DNA of 64,000 bases from Leptospira meyeri (GTDB lineage Bacteria; Spirochaetota; Leptospiria; Leptospirales; Leptospiraceae), in NCBI RefSeq assembly GCF_004368965.1, contig NZ_SORO01000001.1:124001-188000 (forward strand). Reading direction: 5' to 3'. How positions within the stretch are numbered: position 1 is the stretch's first letter; the number at the start of each line of letters is the position of its first letter. This document shows positions 1 to 10,074 of the stretch, piece by piece. Both the position numbers and the translations under genes were made by a program. Below the pieces are notes generated by a model. The model searched no databases, had not been told where the DNA came from, and saw nothing but the letters and a program-made list of their open reading frames with translations.

Positions 1-2
1 TC

Positions 3-833
3 CGAGAAGCGATTTTATCTGTTCCTATGCCGGAACAAAAGATTGTAAAAACCATCTTAGCCAATTTAGACCAACCGATTGAGTTTTATACTGGAAAAGA
101 AGAGCGCCTTCGAAAAAAGAAAAACAAAGAGATATTTTTGGCTCATGGCTTTGATTTGGGATGTGCAGAAGATTTTGCAGAGGTATGGGTTGAGTTGGGA
201 ATTGGCGAAATAGATTCGAGTTATCTACCTTTATTTAAATCTCATTATATCAAAGTTTTTTTAGATTATTTATCTTTGGAAATCCAATTCCGCAGGAATA
301 CTCGGTCCATCCAATTGGCAGTGGATCGGATTTCAAAGATTATGTATGCCTTAAAGAATTTTTCTAGGTTCGACGCGACTGGTAAAAAAAACAAAGCATC
401 CATCCCTGATACAATTGAAACTGTCCTTACCATTTACCAAAACCAATTGAAACGTGGAATCAATTTAAAAAAAGATTTCGAACCAGTAGCACCAATTGAC
501 TGTTATCCGGACGATTTGTTACATGTCTGGACCAATTTGATTTACAACTCTTTGCAGGCCATGTCCTTTGTTGGTAATTTGGAGATTGCAGTCAAAGACC
601 AAGGAGAAGAAATTTTAGTATCTCTAAAGGATTCGGGTCCTGGGATTCCAAAAGAAATCCAAGGTAAAATTTTTGAGCCATTTTTTACCACCAAAGCTCC
701 AGGAGAAGGGAGCGGACTTGGGCTTGATATAGTCAATAAAATTGTCAAACGACACGGGGGAAGGATTGATCTCTCATCTGTTCCTGGGGAAACGATTTTT
801 TATATTTATCTTCCAAAACAAAGTCAGTCGTGA
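3..833 (+). CDS. Sensor histidine kinase, C-terminal part (5' end outside window)
   Basis: The reading frame is open to the left edge, so the start lies outside the window; the first in-window ATG is at 27. Numbered from that ATG, the C-terminal half is a clear HATPase_c domain: N box around N170/N174, G1 box KDSGPGIP (201-208), F box IFEPFFTTK (215-223) and G2 box GEGSGLGL (226-233). A helical region at about 85-115 (ending KNFSRFD) resembles a dimerisation hairpin, but I see no obvious phospho-acceptor histidine in it, so that residue may be degenerate or lie upstream. It would phosphorylate a response regulator. Its stop overlaps tail to tail with the receiver-only regulator on the other strand, a plausible but unproven partner. 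Confidence 0.85.
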   Translation, partial: REAILSVPMPEQKIVKTILANLDQPIEFYTGKEERLRKKKNKEIFLAHGFDLGCAEDFAEVWVELGIGEIDSSYLPLFKSHYIKVFLDYLSLEIQFRRNTRSIQLAVDRISKIMYALKNFSRFDATGKKNKASIPDTIETVLTIYQNQLKRGINLKKDFEPVAPIDCYPDDLLHVWTNLIYNSLQAMSFVGNLEIAVKDQGEEILVSLKDSGPGIPKEIQGKIFEPFFTTKAPGEGSGLGLDIVNKIVKRHGGRIDLSSVPGETIFYIYLPKQSQS

Positions 834-1234
834 ATGGCATATGCAATTGTAGAGATGAGTTCTTCTTCATCCCAAGGTTTTTTTAAACAGGTAATGGGGC
901 CAATTTCTGAATTTAAGTTTTCCATTGATTTTTGGTCTGCAAATCCCGTGATGATTACTTTTTTAATGTTTGGATAGGATTTATGAACCTTCCTTAAAAA
1001 TTCATCTCCATTCATTCCTGGCATAGACCAGTCAGAAATGATCATTGAAACAGATTTACCTTCTTCTTCTAATTCTTTTAAAATGTCCCATGCCTCCATA
1101 GCGCTGTCAGCAGTTAGATATTTAAATTGTTCACCAAAATGTTGTTTTACCTGTGACTTCATACTCATTAATATTATGGATTCATCATCTACGAAAAGAA
1201 TCGCATTTTTTTTATTCTCAGTCACAATTTCCAC
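824..1234 (-). CDS. Receiver-only response regulator
   Basis: A 136-residue protein made only of a CheY-like receiver domain. Visible signature residues are the acidic pair D16/D17, the phospho-acceptor D68 in IISDWSMPG, T96 in VIITGF, and K119 just before P120. There is no output domain, so it probably acts through protein contact or as a phosphorelay intermediate. The gene is convergent with the histidine kinase and overlaps its 3' end by 10 bp. It diverges from the dienoyl-CoA reductase gene across a 78-bp gap. The partner kinase is inferred from position only. Confidence 0.9.
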   Translation of the reverse strand: MEIVTENKKNAILFVDDESIILMSMKSQVKQHFGEQFKYLTADSAMEAWDILKELEEEGKSVSMIISDWSMPGMNGDEFLRKVHKSYPNIKKVIITGFADQKSMENLNSEIGPITCLKKPWDEEELISTIAYAIHD

Positions 1235-1309
1235 AGGAGATTGTTATAACGGTTCTCAATTGGATTGCAAGTAAATCTTGCCAAAATCTTCCAATTTCTA
1301 TTCTTGTAG

Positions 1310-3328
<2,019 letters not shown>

Positions 3329-3335
3329 GTTCTGT

Positions 3336-4178
3336 ATGTTTCAGGGTCGCACTCTCAAAATTTCTGTCAAAAATTCAGAATTTCAAATTCTTTTGGCTCT
3401 GAGGACCAATCGGTCTAAACGGAGCCAAGAGAAAGAAGTGTTTGTTGAGGGCACTGAATGCATCAAACAACTAATAGATGCTCGTTGGGAGATCACTCGT
3501 ATTTTGTTTAGGGATGGAGTGAGGTTATCGCAATGGGCCGAATCTGTTTTAAAAAAATATCCGAAGGCAAAGCAGTTCGAGGTGAGTTCAGATCTTTTTT
3601 TGGAACTTTCCGAAAAAGAAAATCCATCAGAACTCATTGTTACGGCCAAAATTCATCGTAATGATTTTCAGAATCTAGATCCGCCGACCCATCCTTTTTA
3701 TCTCCTCTTTGATCGACCTAGTGACTTGGGCAATTTTGGTTCCATCCTTCGATCGGCAGATGCTTTTCAAGTAGATGTTGTTTTTGTCCTAGGACATTCT
3801 ATTGATGTTTATGATCCTAAAGTCATAAGAGCAAGTTTAGGCAGTATTTTTCATACTAAGTTGGTATTTTTAGAATCAGTTGCTTCGTTGGAATTATTTT
3901 TAAGAAAAGAAAAGAAACGATGTAATCTTCAAGTCATTGGCTCTGATTCTTCAGGAACAGAATCTTTGGAAAAGACAAATTTACAGACTCCAGTTTTAAT
4001 AATTCTTGGCAATGAGGCCAAAGGGATGAGTGTTCACTTACAGTCCCTTTGTGATTTGATTGTCAAAATTCCTATGAGCGGGGTTGTCAATTCGCTGAAT
4101 GTTGCCTGTGCTGGTTCTATTTTACTTTGGGAAGTCACAAGAAATAAAACAAGAACGAAGCTTAGTGAATCTGTTTAG
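3336..4178 (+). CDS. TrmH/SpoU-family RNA 2'-O-methyltransferase
   Basis: A 280-residue SPOUT methyltransferase that would transfer a methyl group from S-adenosylmethionine to a ribose 2'-OH in rRNA or tRNA. Three SpoU motifs are visible: motif 1 NFGSILRSADAF (133-144), motif 2 ILGNEAKGM (223-231) and motif 3 IPMSGVVNSLNVA (245-257). The N-terminal 110 residues resemble the substrate-binding domain of RlmB/TsnR-type members. It begins 7 bp after fadH stops, so the two are probably co-transcribed. Its TAG stop overlaps the TAA stop of the opposite-strand lipoprotein gene (shared TTAG at 4175-4178). The exact nucleotide target is not predictable. Confidence 0.88.
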   Translation: MFQGRTLKISVKNSEFQILLALRTNRSKRSQEKEVFVEGTECIKQLIDARWEITRILFRDGVRLSQWAESVLKKYPKAKQFEVSSDLFLELSEKENPSELIVTAKIHRNDFQNLDPPTHPFYLLFDRPSDLGNFGSILRSADAFQVDVVFVLGHSIDVYDPKVIRASLGSIFHTKLVFLESVASLELFLRKEKKRCNLQVIGSDSSGTESLEKTNLQTPVLIILGNEAKGMSVHLQSLCDLIVKIPMSGVVNSLNVACAGSILLWEVTRNKTRTKLSESV

Positions 4179-4369
4179 CGGCAAGTTGCAATCGTTCCAT
4201 CTGGATTATATTTTACACTCGCACCAGAAGTAAACTGAATGTATTTTACCCCATCCACACAAACTTCATCATAACCGAAATATTTGGCACAACCCCGTGA
4301 GATAGTGCCACAACCAACAAAAAAGAAAGAAAATAATAAAACAATGCGAATGGGTTTAAGTGGTTTCAT
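4175..4369 (-). CDS. Small putative lipoprotein
   Basis: A 64-residue protein when started at the ATG at 4369. That start is chosen because an AAGGAG Shine-Dalgarno sits a few bases upstream and the N-terminus then becomes a lipoprotein signal: basic MKPLKPIR, a hydrophobic stretch, then a lipobox ending at the cysteine of FVGC. An upstream in-frame start at 4408 would hide the signal. The mature part is short and has additional cysteines, including one next to the C-terminus; I recognise no family. It overlaps the end of the PlsC-like gene by 14 bp and is likely translated with it. The function is unknown. Confidence 0.7.
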   Translation of the reverse strand: MKPLKPIRIVLLFSFFFVGCGTISRGCAKYFGYDEVCVDGVKYIQFTSGASVKYNPDGTIATCR

Positions 4370-5480
4370 TTGCGACTCCTTGGTTTGTAAAGATCCCATT
4401 CCAGACATCCTCTAGATGTTGTAAGTGGGCCGTGAGTTGGTTCCTGTGATACAAGACGATATTGGACTTTTTTAAATTATGCAAAGATTTAGGTATATGG
4501 TAGAGAATCTCCTTGGTATGGATGGTTTCTTCTTCCCAATCAATGAGCTTGATTGTTTTTAGTTTAGTAAAAATAGATTCCAATTGGATTTGAATCGTTT
4601 CTTTTTTTAATTCAGAAGCAATTGTGATCTCAGGAAACTTAGATTCGATTTGTTTTTTTAGTTTTAGAATGAGTTCTACAAACTGGTGTTTTTTGATTTT
4701 TGTTTCTTTCCCAAATTTTAGTAGGATAAACGATGTTAGGTTTCCAGTCGTCACAGTATAGTTTTTTCCGAGTTTTTCTGCTACTAATTTCACAACTTGG
4801 TCGGCAGGAAGTTCCTTTTGAATTTCAAAAGGTTTCCCATATTTTATGTATAACTTTGTTTTTTGATATGAAAGGTGGTCATAAGTAAGCGTAAAGCTAT
4901 TAAAATGAAGTTTGTCTATTTTGGATTTGATGTAGTAGGCACCACGTTTTACCTGGTTTAGAAACCCATCATGACTATAGGTTCCTTCGGGGAACATAAA
5001 TAGGTTTCTTCCTTTTTTGATATGAGCCACAAGGTCTGTCCATTCACTGTCAACCTTATCTCGAAGTTCTCCGGATTTGATGAGTTCTCTTGCATTGTCA
5101 CGGAACGGGCGTTTAATGGGAACAGCACCAATGTAACGTAATAAAAAAGGAATGATATTTGTTGCATCGATGAATTTAAAAATCCATTTTAAAATTCCCT
5201 TTGACCGAAACTCTTTTTGTAAAAACCCAGGCAATAAAATATCCTCCCTTGCTGGTATGATCATTTTGATTTTTGGATTGAGCCTTGGGTAAACCATCGA
5301 AAGAGAGACAACATCGGCTTCGGAAACATGATTACAAAGTAGGGCAGTTGGGTAAGGTGATTCTAAATGTTCTTCTGCGTTTGAAAAGTTTTCTTCAATA
5401 GAATGGAAAACAGTTCCTTTGGCCAAACTCACTAATTTGATTAGAAAATCATATACGAGCGTTCGTTTTTTCGGTTTCAT
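4356..5480 (-). CDS. PlsC-like 1-acyl-glycerol-phosphate acyltransferase
   Basis: A 374-residue membrane-associated acyltransferase. The catalytic HX4D motif is visible as H51-VSEA-D56, followed by GAVPIKR (118-124) and the phosphate-binding FPEGT (163-167). These are the standard blocks of the PlsC/LPLAT family, which acylates glycerophospholipid precursors or related lipids. Residues from about 220 to the end form an extra region beyond the usual PlsC core that I cannot assign. The gene lies downstream of the OafA-like gene on the same strand with an 87-bp gap and overlaps the lipoprotein gene that follows. The precise acyl acceptor is unknown. Confidence 0.83.
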   Translation of the reverse strand: MKPKKRTLVYDFLIKLVSLAKGTVFHSIEENFSNAEEHLESPYPTALLCNHVSEADVVSLSMVYPRLNPKIKMIIPAREDILLPGFLQKEFRSKGILKWIFKFIDATNIIPFLLRYIGAVPIKRPFRDNARELIKSGELRDKVDSEWTDLVAHIKKGRNLFMFPEGTYSHDGFLNQVKRGAYYIKSKIDKLHFNSFTLTYDHLSYQKTKLYIKYGKPFEIQKELPADQVVKLVAEKLGKNYTVTTGNLTSFILLKFGKETKIKKHQFVELILKLKKQIESKFPEITIASELKKETIQIQLESIFTKLKTIKLIDWEEETIHTKEILYHIPKSLHNLKKSNIVLYHRNQLTAHLQHLEDVWNGIFTNQGVANETT

Positions 5481-5567
5481 TCAGATAGGTATCTTGGTCA
5501 AAGCAATAAAAGTCGATTGGAAACTTATTTGTTTCGGTAACGTTTTGTTTATAAGTAAAAAATTACC

Positions 5568-7586
5568 TTAATTGATCTTTTGGATTACTTGCCAGAGTGA
5601 TGCTTTCGCCAGTATACTTGCTTCCACACTCGGATGCGAATATTCGTCTCTGTATAAAAAATCACCCATTTTGTTTACGAACCGACATTCTTTTTCAGGG
5701 CAAAAGACATCCATTAGGTCGAGAATATAAAAATTTGAATGTTCATTTTTTATACTTAGCAATTTTTCATGGAATGGTTTTCTTCGGCTCAAAGTTTCTT
5801 CTTTAGAAAAATACAAACAAGGAGGTTCTTGAAATTTATGCCACCATTGTATTTGTGCTAAATCTGGATTGCAGTTGGATTCTCTCATCAAGGGAATTGT
5901 ATGTTGAAAGATCACATTTATTTTTTTGTTTTTAAATGTTGATACAAATTGGCTCAGTTCATTAATGAAAAGATTCATTTTATCTTCTTCGGTAATGACA
6001 CTGGAAAGATCGTAAACCATAAGAATCCCATCATTTTCTCTTAATTCTTCAGTTAATTTTGGGACAACTTCCTGCCAATAATATTGATTGGTTTTTTCCC
6101 AGTTGTTTGGGAAAGGTAAGTTTGGCGCAGGAAAACTTCCTAAGCTAGAAGTTATAGTTACCATTGATTGGTTTTCTGGAAGCACTTGGAACATATAAAC
6201 TTGTGCTGCACTATATGAATTTCCTAAAACTAAATACTTCTGTTTATCTTTGAATTGTTTTCCAAAAGAACAATTATCTGAAGTGATAATTTTTCCTAAA
6301 TCTTTATTATTTACCAATACACAATTTTCTGGATTCCAAGTTTCTGACTGGTAAGTGACTGGACTTAATAAATTATGTACACCTTTTGATTTTAATTTGG
6401 CCGGGGTACCAAGATAAAATGATCCATCCAAATAAAATGGATAAAGGACAATTCGAATCAATATGATAAATGCAATTGCCGTGGAAATGGAGAGTGTAGT
6501 AGGAGATAAAGAACCTGCTTTGTTAAGCCACTTCCATTTCCATTCGGAATTTCGTAACGGAGTTTCTATCATTCGATAGGATAAATAAGAAAAACAGAAA
6601 CAAAGAATGAGGATAAGCGGAATCATATAATTTTTGATCCCAAAAGTCCAACGGAAAAAAGTTATGATCGGCCAGTGCCATAAATACAATGAATAGGATA
6701 AAAGGCCTATAAAAGTGACGGGTTTCCACTGCAAAAGTTTGACCACGGAACTATTTGAATCTAATAAAAAGAGAATACCTGCGGTTAAAAGAACGATGAG
6801 TAGATTATAATATTTTTCTGATAGTTTAGGGTATTTAGAATCAAATAAAAGAACAATGAGTAGTGATAAAAAAATTGGAAGAAGAAAATAGGATGCCCTA
6901 ACAACTATTTGTTTAAACGGATTTGTTTTAACCTCTATTTTGTTCGAAACTAAAAAAACAAAAGACCCTAAACTTAGTTCCCAAAATCGACTATGGACTA
7001 AGTAAAAAACTTTGATAGGGTGCTTTTCAAAGTTTTTTAAAAAGAATGTAAGTGATAAAGCTGTTAGGAAGATTAGGGTGAAAACAAAAGTTTTTTTTCT
7101 GTCTCGATTTTGTACAAACCACCAAAACAAAATAGGAAATAATAAGTAGAACTGTTCTTCCACACCGAGGGACCAAGTATGGGTGAAGGCGTTTAACTCG
7201 GCTGTGGTGCTAAAATAGTTTGTCGCCATATTTGCTAAGTATAAGTTTCCTATTCCGATTAGAGAACTAAGCCCTGTTTCAATGCTCATTGTGGTGTGGT
7301 GGGATTCGTTAGAAGAAAATAAAAACGTAGTAAAAGTTGCGAAAGTTACTACAGCCAACAAAGCAGGGAACAGGCGTTTGGCTCTTCTTTTCCAAAAATC
7401 TTTTAAAAACGGAATAAAATCCATTTTTTCTCTTTCCACCAAGGACTTTGTGATCACAAATCCTGATAAAACAAAGAACATGTCCACACCAAGGTAACCG
7501 TTTAGGCATAACCCTTGTTTTATGTGGTTTAGTATAACAGCGATAATGGCGATGGCTCGGAGTCCATCGAGTTCCTTCCTGTACAT
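5568..7586 (-). CDS. OafA-like acyltransferase 3 with SGNH-like C-terminal domain
   Basis: A 672-residue integral membrane O-acyltransferase. The N-terminal 370 residues are an acyltransferase-3 domain with about ten membrane segments; the start carries the family signature YRKELDGLRAIAIIAVILNH and a later conserved block HTWSLGVEEQFYLL. The C-terminal periplasmic part resembles an SGNH domain: LGNS with S457 in place of the usual GDS, and DEYSHP ending near H651. Such proteins O-acetylate surface polysaccharides. The gene reads away from the regulator and O-antigen locus, sharing the 202-bp control region, so it may be co-regulated and modify the glycan made there (inference). Confidence 0.88.
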   Translation of the reverse strand: MYRKELDGLRAIAIIAVILNHIKQGLCLNGYLGVDMFFVLSGFVITKSLVEREKMDFIPFLKDFWKRRAKRLFPALLAVVTFATFTTFLFSSNESHHTTMSIETGLSSLIGIGNLYLANMATNYFSTTAELNAFTHTWSLGVEEQFYLLFPILFWWFVQNRDRKKTFVFTLIFLTALSLTFFLKNFEKHPIKVFYLVHSRFWELSLGSFVFLVSNKIEVKTNPFKQIVVRASYFLLPIFLSLLIVLLFDSKYPKLSEKYYNLLIVLLTAGILFLLDSNSSVVKLLQWKPVTFIGLLSYSLYLWHWPIITFFRWTFGIKNYMIPLILILCFCFSYLSYRMIETPLRNSEWKWKWLNKAGSLSPTTLSISTAIAFIILIRIVLYPFYLDGSFYLGTPAKLKSKGVHNLLSPVTYQSETWNPENCVLVNNKDLGKIITSDNCSFGKQFKDKQKYLVLGNSYSAAQVYMFQVLPENQSMVTITSSLGSFPAPNLPFPNNWEKTNQYYWQEVVPKLTEELRENDGILMVYDLSSVITEEDKMNLFINELSQFVSTFKNKKINVIFQHTIPLMRESNCNPDLAQIQWWHKFQEPPCLYFSKEETLSRRKPFHEKLLSIKNEHSNFYILDLMDVFCPEKECRFVNKMGDFLYRDEYSHPSVEASILAKASLWQVIQKIN

Positions 7587-7625
7587 CGGTAATGGTCGAA
7601 TGTATTTTGAGGAGCAGGCACGTCC

Positions 7626-7658
7626 ACAGGAATTTCGTTCAAATCCAAGGATTCCTGT
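7626..7658. repeat. Inverted repeat, 8-bp arms
   Basis: ACAGGAAT (7626-7633) and ATTCCTGT (7651-7658) are exact reverse complements separated by 17 bases. A smaller perfect dyad, AATCC-AA-GGATT (7642-7653), lies inside the loop. The structure sits in the divergent control region between the OafA-like gene and the EPS regulator. It could be a protein-binding site or a cruciform; no function is shown. Confidence 0.5.
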
Positions 7659-7671
7659 TCATTGAATGAAC
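7657..7671. promoter_or_regulatory. Candidate operator 1, GTTCA-N5-TGAAC palindrome
   Basis: The 15-bp sequence GTTCATTGAATGAAC is a dyad; with flanking bases the arms grow to TGTTCAT/ATGAACA (17 bp). A second palindrome with the same arms and spacer lies 31 bp downstream (centre to centre), about three helical turns, so a dimeric repressor could bind both on one DNA face. The position just upstream of the MarR-type regulator suggests autoregulation. The motif is seen directly; binding is inferred. Confidence 0.6.
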
Positions 7672-7679
7672 ATTTTTAC

Positions 7680-7717
7680 TTGACCTCGTTCAAAAGCTGA
7701 ACACATTTTGATAAAAT
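7680..7717 (+). promoter_or_regulatory. Candidate promoter of the polysaccharide locus
   Basis: Two sigma70-like readings overlap. TTCAAA (7689-7694) with TAAAAT (7712-7717), 17 bp apart, would start transcription near 7724. TTGACC (7680-7685) is the better -35 box but lacks a good -10 box at 17 bp. Both leave an untranslated leader of 60 or more bases before the ATG at 7789. Nothing comparable is seen in the short gaps within the first 17 kb downstream, so this may be a main promoter of the locus. Confidence 0.4.
7688..7702. promoter_or_regulatory. Candidate operator 2, GTTCA-N5-TGAAC palindrome
   Basis: GTTCAAAAGCTGAAC repeats the arms and spacing of candidate operator 1. It overlaps the likely promoter: one reading pairs TTCAAA (7689-7694) with TAAAAT (7712-7717) at a 17-bp spacer, another uses TTGACC (7680-7685) as the -35 box. 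In either case a protein bound here would cover the -35 or spacer. An isolated GTTCA half-site also occurs at 7637-7641. Confidence 0.6.
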
Positions 7718-7761
7718 ATGGGACTCAGGGGGCGAAGCTATGCCTACCGAAAGTCATCGAA

Positions 7762-7778
7762 GTTCCCCATTCGGGAAC
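7762..7778 (+). repeat. Leader hairpin before the regulator start
   Basis: GTTCCC-CATTC-GGGAAC forms a perfect 6-bp GC-rich stem with a 5-nt loop, ending 10 bases before the ATG at 7789. In RNA it would lie where a ribosome binds, so it could affect initiation; there is no U-tract after it, so it is not a typical terminator. Confidence 0.45.
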
Positions 7779-7788
7779 ATTTCCTTCC

Positions 7789-8127
7789 ATGAAAGAAAAT
7801 TTCCAATACAATGACCACCACCTAAAACTTCTGCAATTGCTTGAGGAAAATCCTCATTTATCGCAACGGGATGCATCTGATGTTTTAGGACTAAGTTTGG
7901 GTAAGGTAAACTATATTTTGAAAGCCTTTTTGGATAAGGGTCTCATTAAGATGAATAATTTTCGAAATAATAAAAATAAACTTTCTTATACATACCTTCT
8001 CACTCCTCGCGGGATAGAAGAAAAGGCTAGGATGACACTTCATTTTTATGAGATTAAAAAAAGAGAGTATGAAGCTCTGCGAACCGAAGTGGAAAAGTTA
8101 GGTGATATAGCGGAGGAATTAGGTTGA
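7789..8127 (+). CDS. EPS-associated MarR-family transcriptional regulator
   Basis: A 112-residue winged-helix protein when started at the ATG at 7789. A longer reading from a TTG at 7708 overlaps the promoter and adds an unconserved N-terminus, so I reject it. The core [20 protein letters not shown], then [17 protein letters not shown] and [19 protein letters not shown], matches the MarR/EPS regulator family (TIGR04176) found at the head of exopolysaccharide and O-antigen loci. A C-terminal coiled-coil-like helix follows. It overlaps rfbA by 4 bases (TTGA), which couples their translation. In Leptospira a marR-type gene is described at the border of the rfb locus. Autoregulation through the upstream palindromes is inferred. 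Confidence 0.88.
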   Translation: MKENFQYNDHHLKLLQLLEENPHLSQRDASDVLGLSLGKVNYILKAFLDKGLIKMNNFRNNKNKLSYTYLLTPRGIEEKARMTLHFYEIKKREYEALRTEVEKLGDIAEELG

Positions 8128-9008
8128 AAGGCATTATACTCGCAGGTGGTTCTGGGACTAGGTTGTATCCTCTGACAAGGGGAGTTGTCAAACAACTACT
8201 TCCAGTTTATGACAAACCGATGATATACTACCCACTATCAGTTTTGATGTTAGCAGGGATTCGAGATATTCTCATCATTTCCACTCCTAACGACACCAAA
8301 AGATTTGAGGATTTATTTGGCGATGGGAGTGATTTGGGAATTAAAATCCAATACAAAATTCAGCCTTCCCCGGATGGACTGGCCCAGGCCTTTTTATTGG
8401 GAGAAGAGTTTATTGAAGATGAAGATGTTTGTTTGGTACTTGGTGATAATATTTTTTATGGAGATGGTTTGATCCAGTTGTTATCGGAAACTATTTCCGA
8501 AGTAAAGGATTCAAAAAAAGCCGTCGTTTATGGATATAATGTAAAAGATCCAGAAAGGTATGGTGTTGCTGAACTTGATAAAGAAATGAATGTTATTTCA
8601 TTAGAAGAAAAACCGGCAAATCCTAAAAGTAATATTGCAGTTGTTGGCTTGTATTTTTATCCGAAAGATGTGGTGAAACATGCAAAAAAAGTGTTACCGT
8701 CAGGAAGAGGAGAACTTGAAATTACATCTCTAAACCTTTTGTATTTATCCGAATCAAGGTTAAAATGTAAGATGCTTGGTCGTGGGTTCGCTTGGCTTGA
8801 TACGGGAACCTATGATAGCCTATTGGAAGCATCCAACTTCATTGAAGTCATTGAAAAAAGGCAAGGGCTTAAAATTGCTTGTTTGGAAGAAATTGCGTAT
8901 AGAAAGAATTTTATTTCTCTTGAAACACTAAAAAAACACGCAATTCTCAACCAAAAAAATCAATACGGCTCTTATCTTTGGGATATTGTCAACGTAGCAG
9001 AAAATTAA
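8124..9008 (+). CDS. rfbA: Glucose-1-phosphate thymidylyltransferase
   Basis: A 294-residue nucleotidyltransferase that makes dTDP-glucose from dTTP and glucose-1-phosphate. The pyrophosphorylase signature [11 protein letters not shown] (8-18), K23 of [11 protein letters not shown], the metal-binding D108 in GDNIFYG and the C-terminal [14 protein letters not shown] block are all present. The TTG start at 8124 overlaps the regulator's stop and is preceded by GGAGGAA at a good distance. rfbB follows immediately. rfbC and rfbD are absent from the window, so the product probably feeds the FdtA/FdtB branch rather than rhamnose. Confidence 0.95.
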   Translation: MKGIILAGGSGTRLYPLTRGVVKQLLPVYDKPMIYYPLSVLMLAGIRDILIISTPNDTKRFEDLFGDGSDLGIKIQYKIQPSPDGLAQAFLLGEEFIEDEDVCLVLGDNIFYGDGLIQLLSETISEVKDSKKAVVYGYNVKDPERYGVAELDKEMNVISLEEKPANPKSNIAVVGLYFYPKDVVKHAKKVLPSGRGELEITSLNLLYLSESRLKCKMLGRGFAWLDTGTYDSLLEASNFIEVIEKRQGLKIACLEEIAYRKNFISLETLKKHAILNQKNQYGSYLWDIVNVAEN

Positions 9009-10034
9009 ATGGCCAAAAAAAAGATTTTAGTTACCGGTTCCGCTGGCTTTATCGGATCCAATTTTGTTCCTTATTTGTTGGACTTATATAAAGATTCCTT
9101 CATAGTTAGTTTAGATAAATTAACCTATGCCGGGAATCTAGAAAACCTTTCTGAGGTTTCAGAGAACAGTCGCCATCGTTTTGTGAAAGGTGATATCTGT
9201 GATCCGCAAATAATAGACGAATTATTTGAAGAGTATTCGTTTGATCTGGTGGTACACTTTGCTGCAGAAAGTCACGTTGATAATTCGATCCATAACCCAA
9301 AGATCTTTTTAGAAACCAATATCATTGGAACGTTTCAATTATTACAAAAAGCTTATACAACTTGGTTTTTTTCTCCGTTTCAAATCAAAGAAGAATTTAA
9401 AAACTCAAAGTTCATTCATATCTCAACAGATGAGGTTTTTGGTTCTTTAGGAGAACAAGGTTTTTTTACGGAATCCTCTCCTTACCAACCGAATTCTCCT
9501 TATAGCGCTAGTAAGGCTTCTTCCGATCATTTGGCACGTAGTTATTTCCATACCTATGGACTGCCTGTGATGATTACCAATTGTTCGAATAATTATGGTC
9601 CTAAACAACATGATGAAAAATTAATTCCAACCATCATTCGCAATGCATTGGCGGAAAAAAATATTCCTATTTATGGAACAGGTAGTAATGTTCGGGATTG
9701 GCTTTTTGTTTTGGATCATGCAAAAGGGATTGAAAGAGTTTTGTCTAAAGGCAAGCCAGGTGAAACCTATAATATTGGTGGGAATAATGAGTTAACCAAT
9801 AACCAAGTGGTTTCGATTATTTGTGGGCACTTGGACAAACTAAAACCAAGAAAAAATGGGAAAAGTTACTCGGACTTAATTACTTATGTTTCGGATCGTC
9901 CAGGGCATGACAAACGTTATGCTATCGATGCAACAAAGATGAAAGAAAAATTAAACTGGAGTCCTGAAGAAACATTTTCAACAGGAATTCTAAAGACCAT
10001 TCATTGGTATGTTTCAAAATACAATTCGAATTAA
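9009..10034 (+). CDS. rfbB: dTDP-glucose 4,6-dehydratase
   Basis: A 341-residue extended short-chain dehydrogenase converting dTDP-glucose to dTDP-4-keto-6-deoxyglucose. Visible are the NAD-binding G10-SA-G13-FI-G16, the catalytic T140-D141-E142 that defines the dehydratase subgroup, and Y165-SAS-K169. It starts directly after the rfbA stop. A short insertion around 118-130 is within the normal range of the family. The keto product is the substrate expected by FdtA encoded at 34.6 kb. Confidence 0.95.
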   Translation: MAKKKILVTGSAGFIGSNFVPYLLDLYKDSFIVSLDKLTYAGNLENLSEVSENSRHRFVKGDICDPQIIDELFEEYSFDLVVHFAAESHVDNSIHNPKIFLETNIIGTFQLLQKAYTTWFFSPFQIKEEFKNSKFIHISTDEVFGSLGEQGFFTESSPYQPNSPYSASKASSDHLARSYFHTYGLPVMITNCSNNYGPKQHDEKLIPTIIRNALAEKNIPIYGTGSNVRDWLFVLDHAKGIERVLSKGKPGETYNIGGNNELTNNQVVSIICGHLDKLKPRKNGKSYSDLITYVSDRPGHDKRYAIDATKMKEKLNWSPEETFSTGILKTIHWYVSKYNSN

Positions 10035-10074
10035 ATAACAAAACAATTTAATATGGAATCAGTAAAATATTGTT

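Noticed and set aside
1267..1281. GCAAG-N5-CTTGC dyad upstream of fadH as an operator
   Set aside because: The arms are only 5 bp, no second copy exists, and nothing ties it to a regulator.
7708..7788. TTG start at 7708 giving a 139-residue MarR-type regulator
   Set aside because: It overlaps the -10 region and adds 27 residues without family similarity; the ATG at 7789 begins right at the conserved part.
7740..7814. A 24-codon upstream ORF (ATG at 7740) overlapping the regulator start
   Set aside because: It could be a leader peptide, but there is no clear ribosome site and no regulatory codon run; too weak to call.
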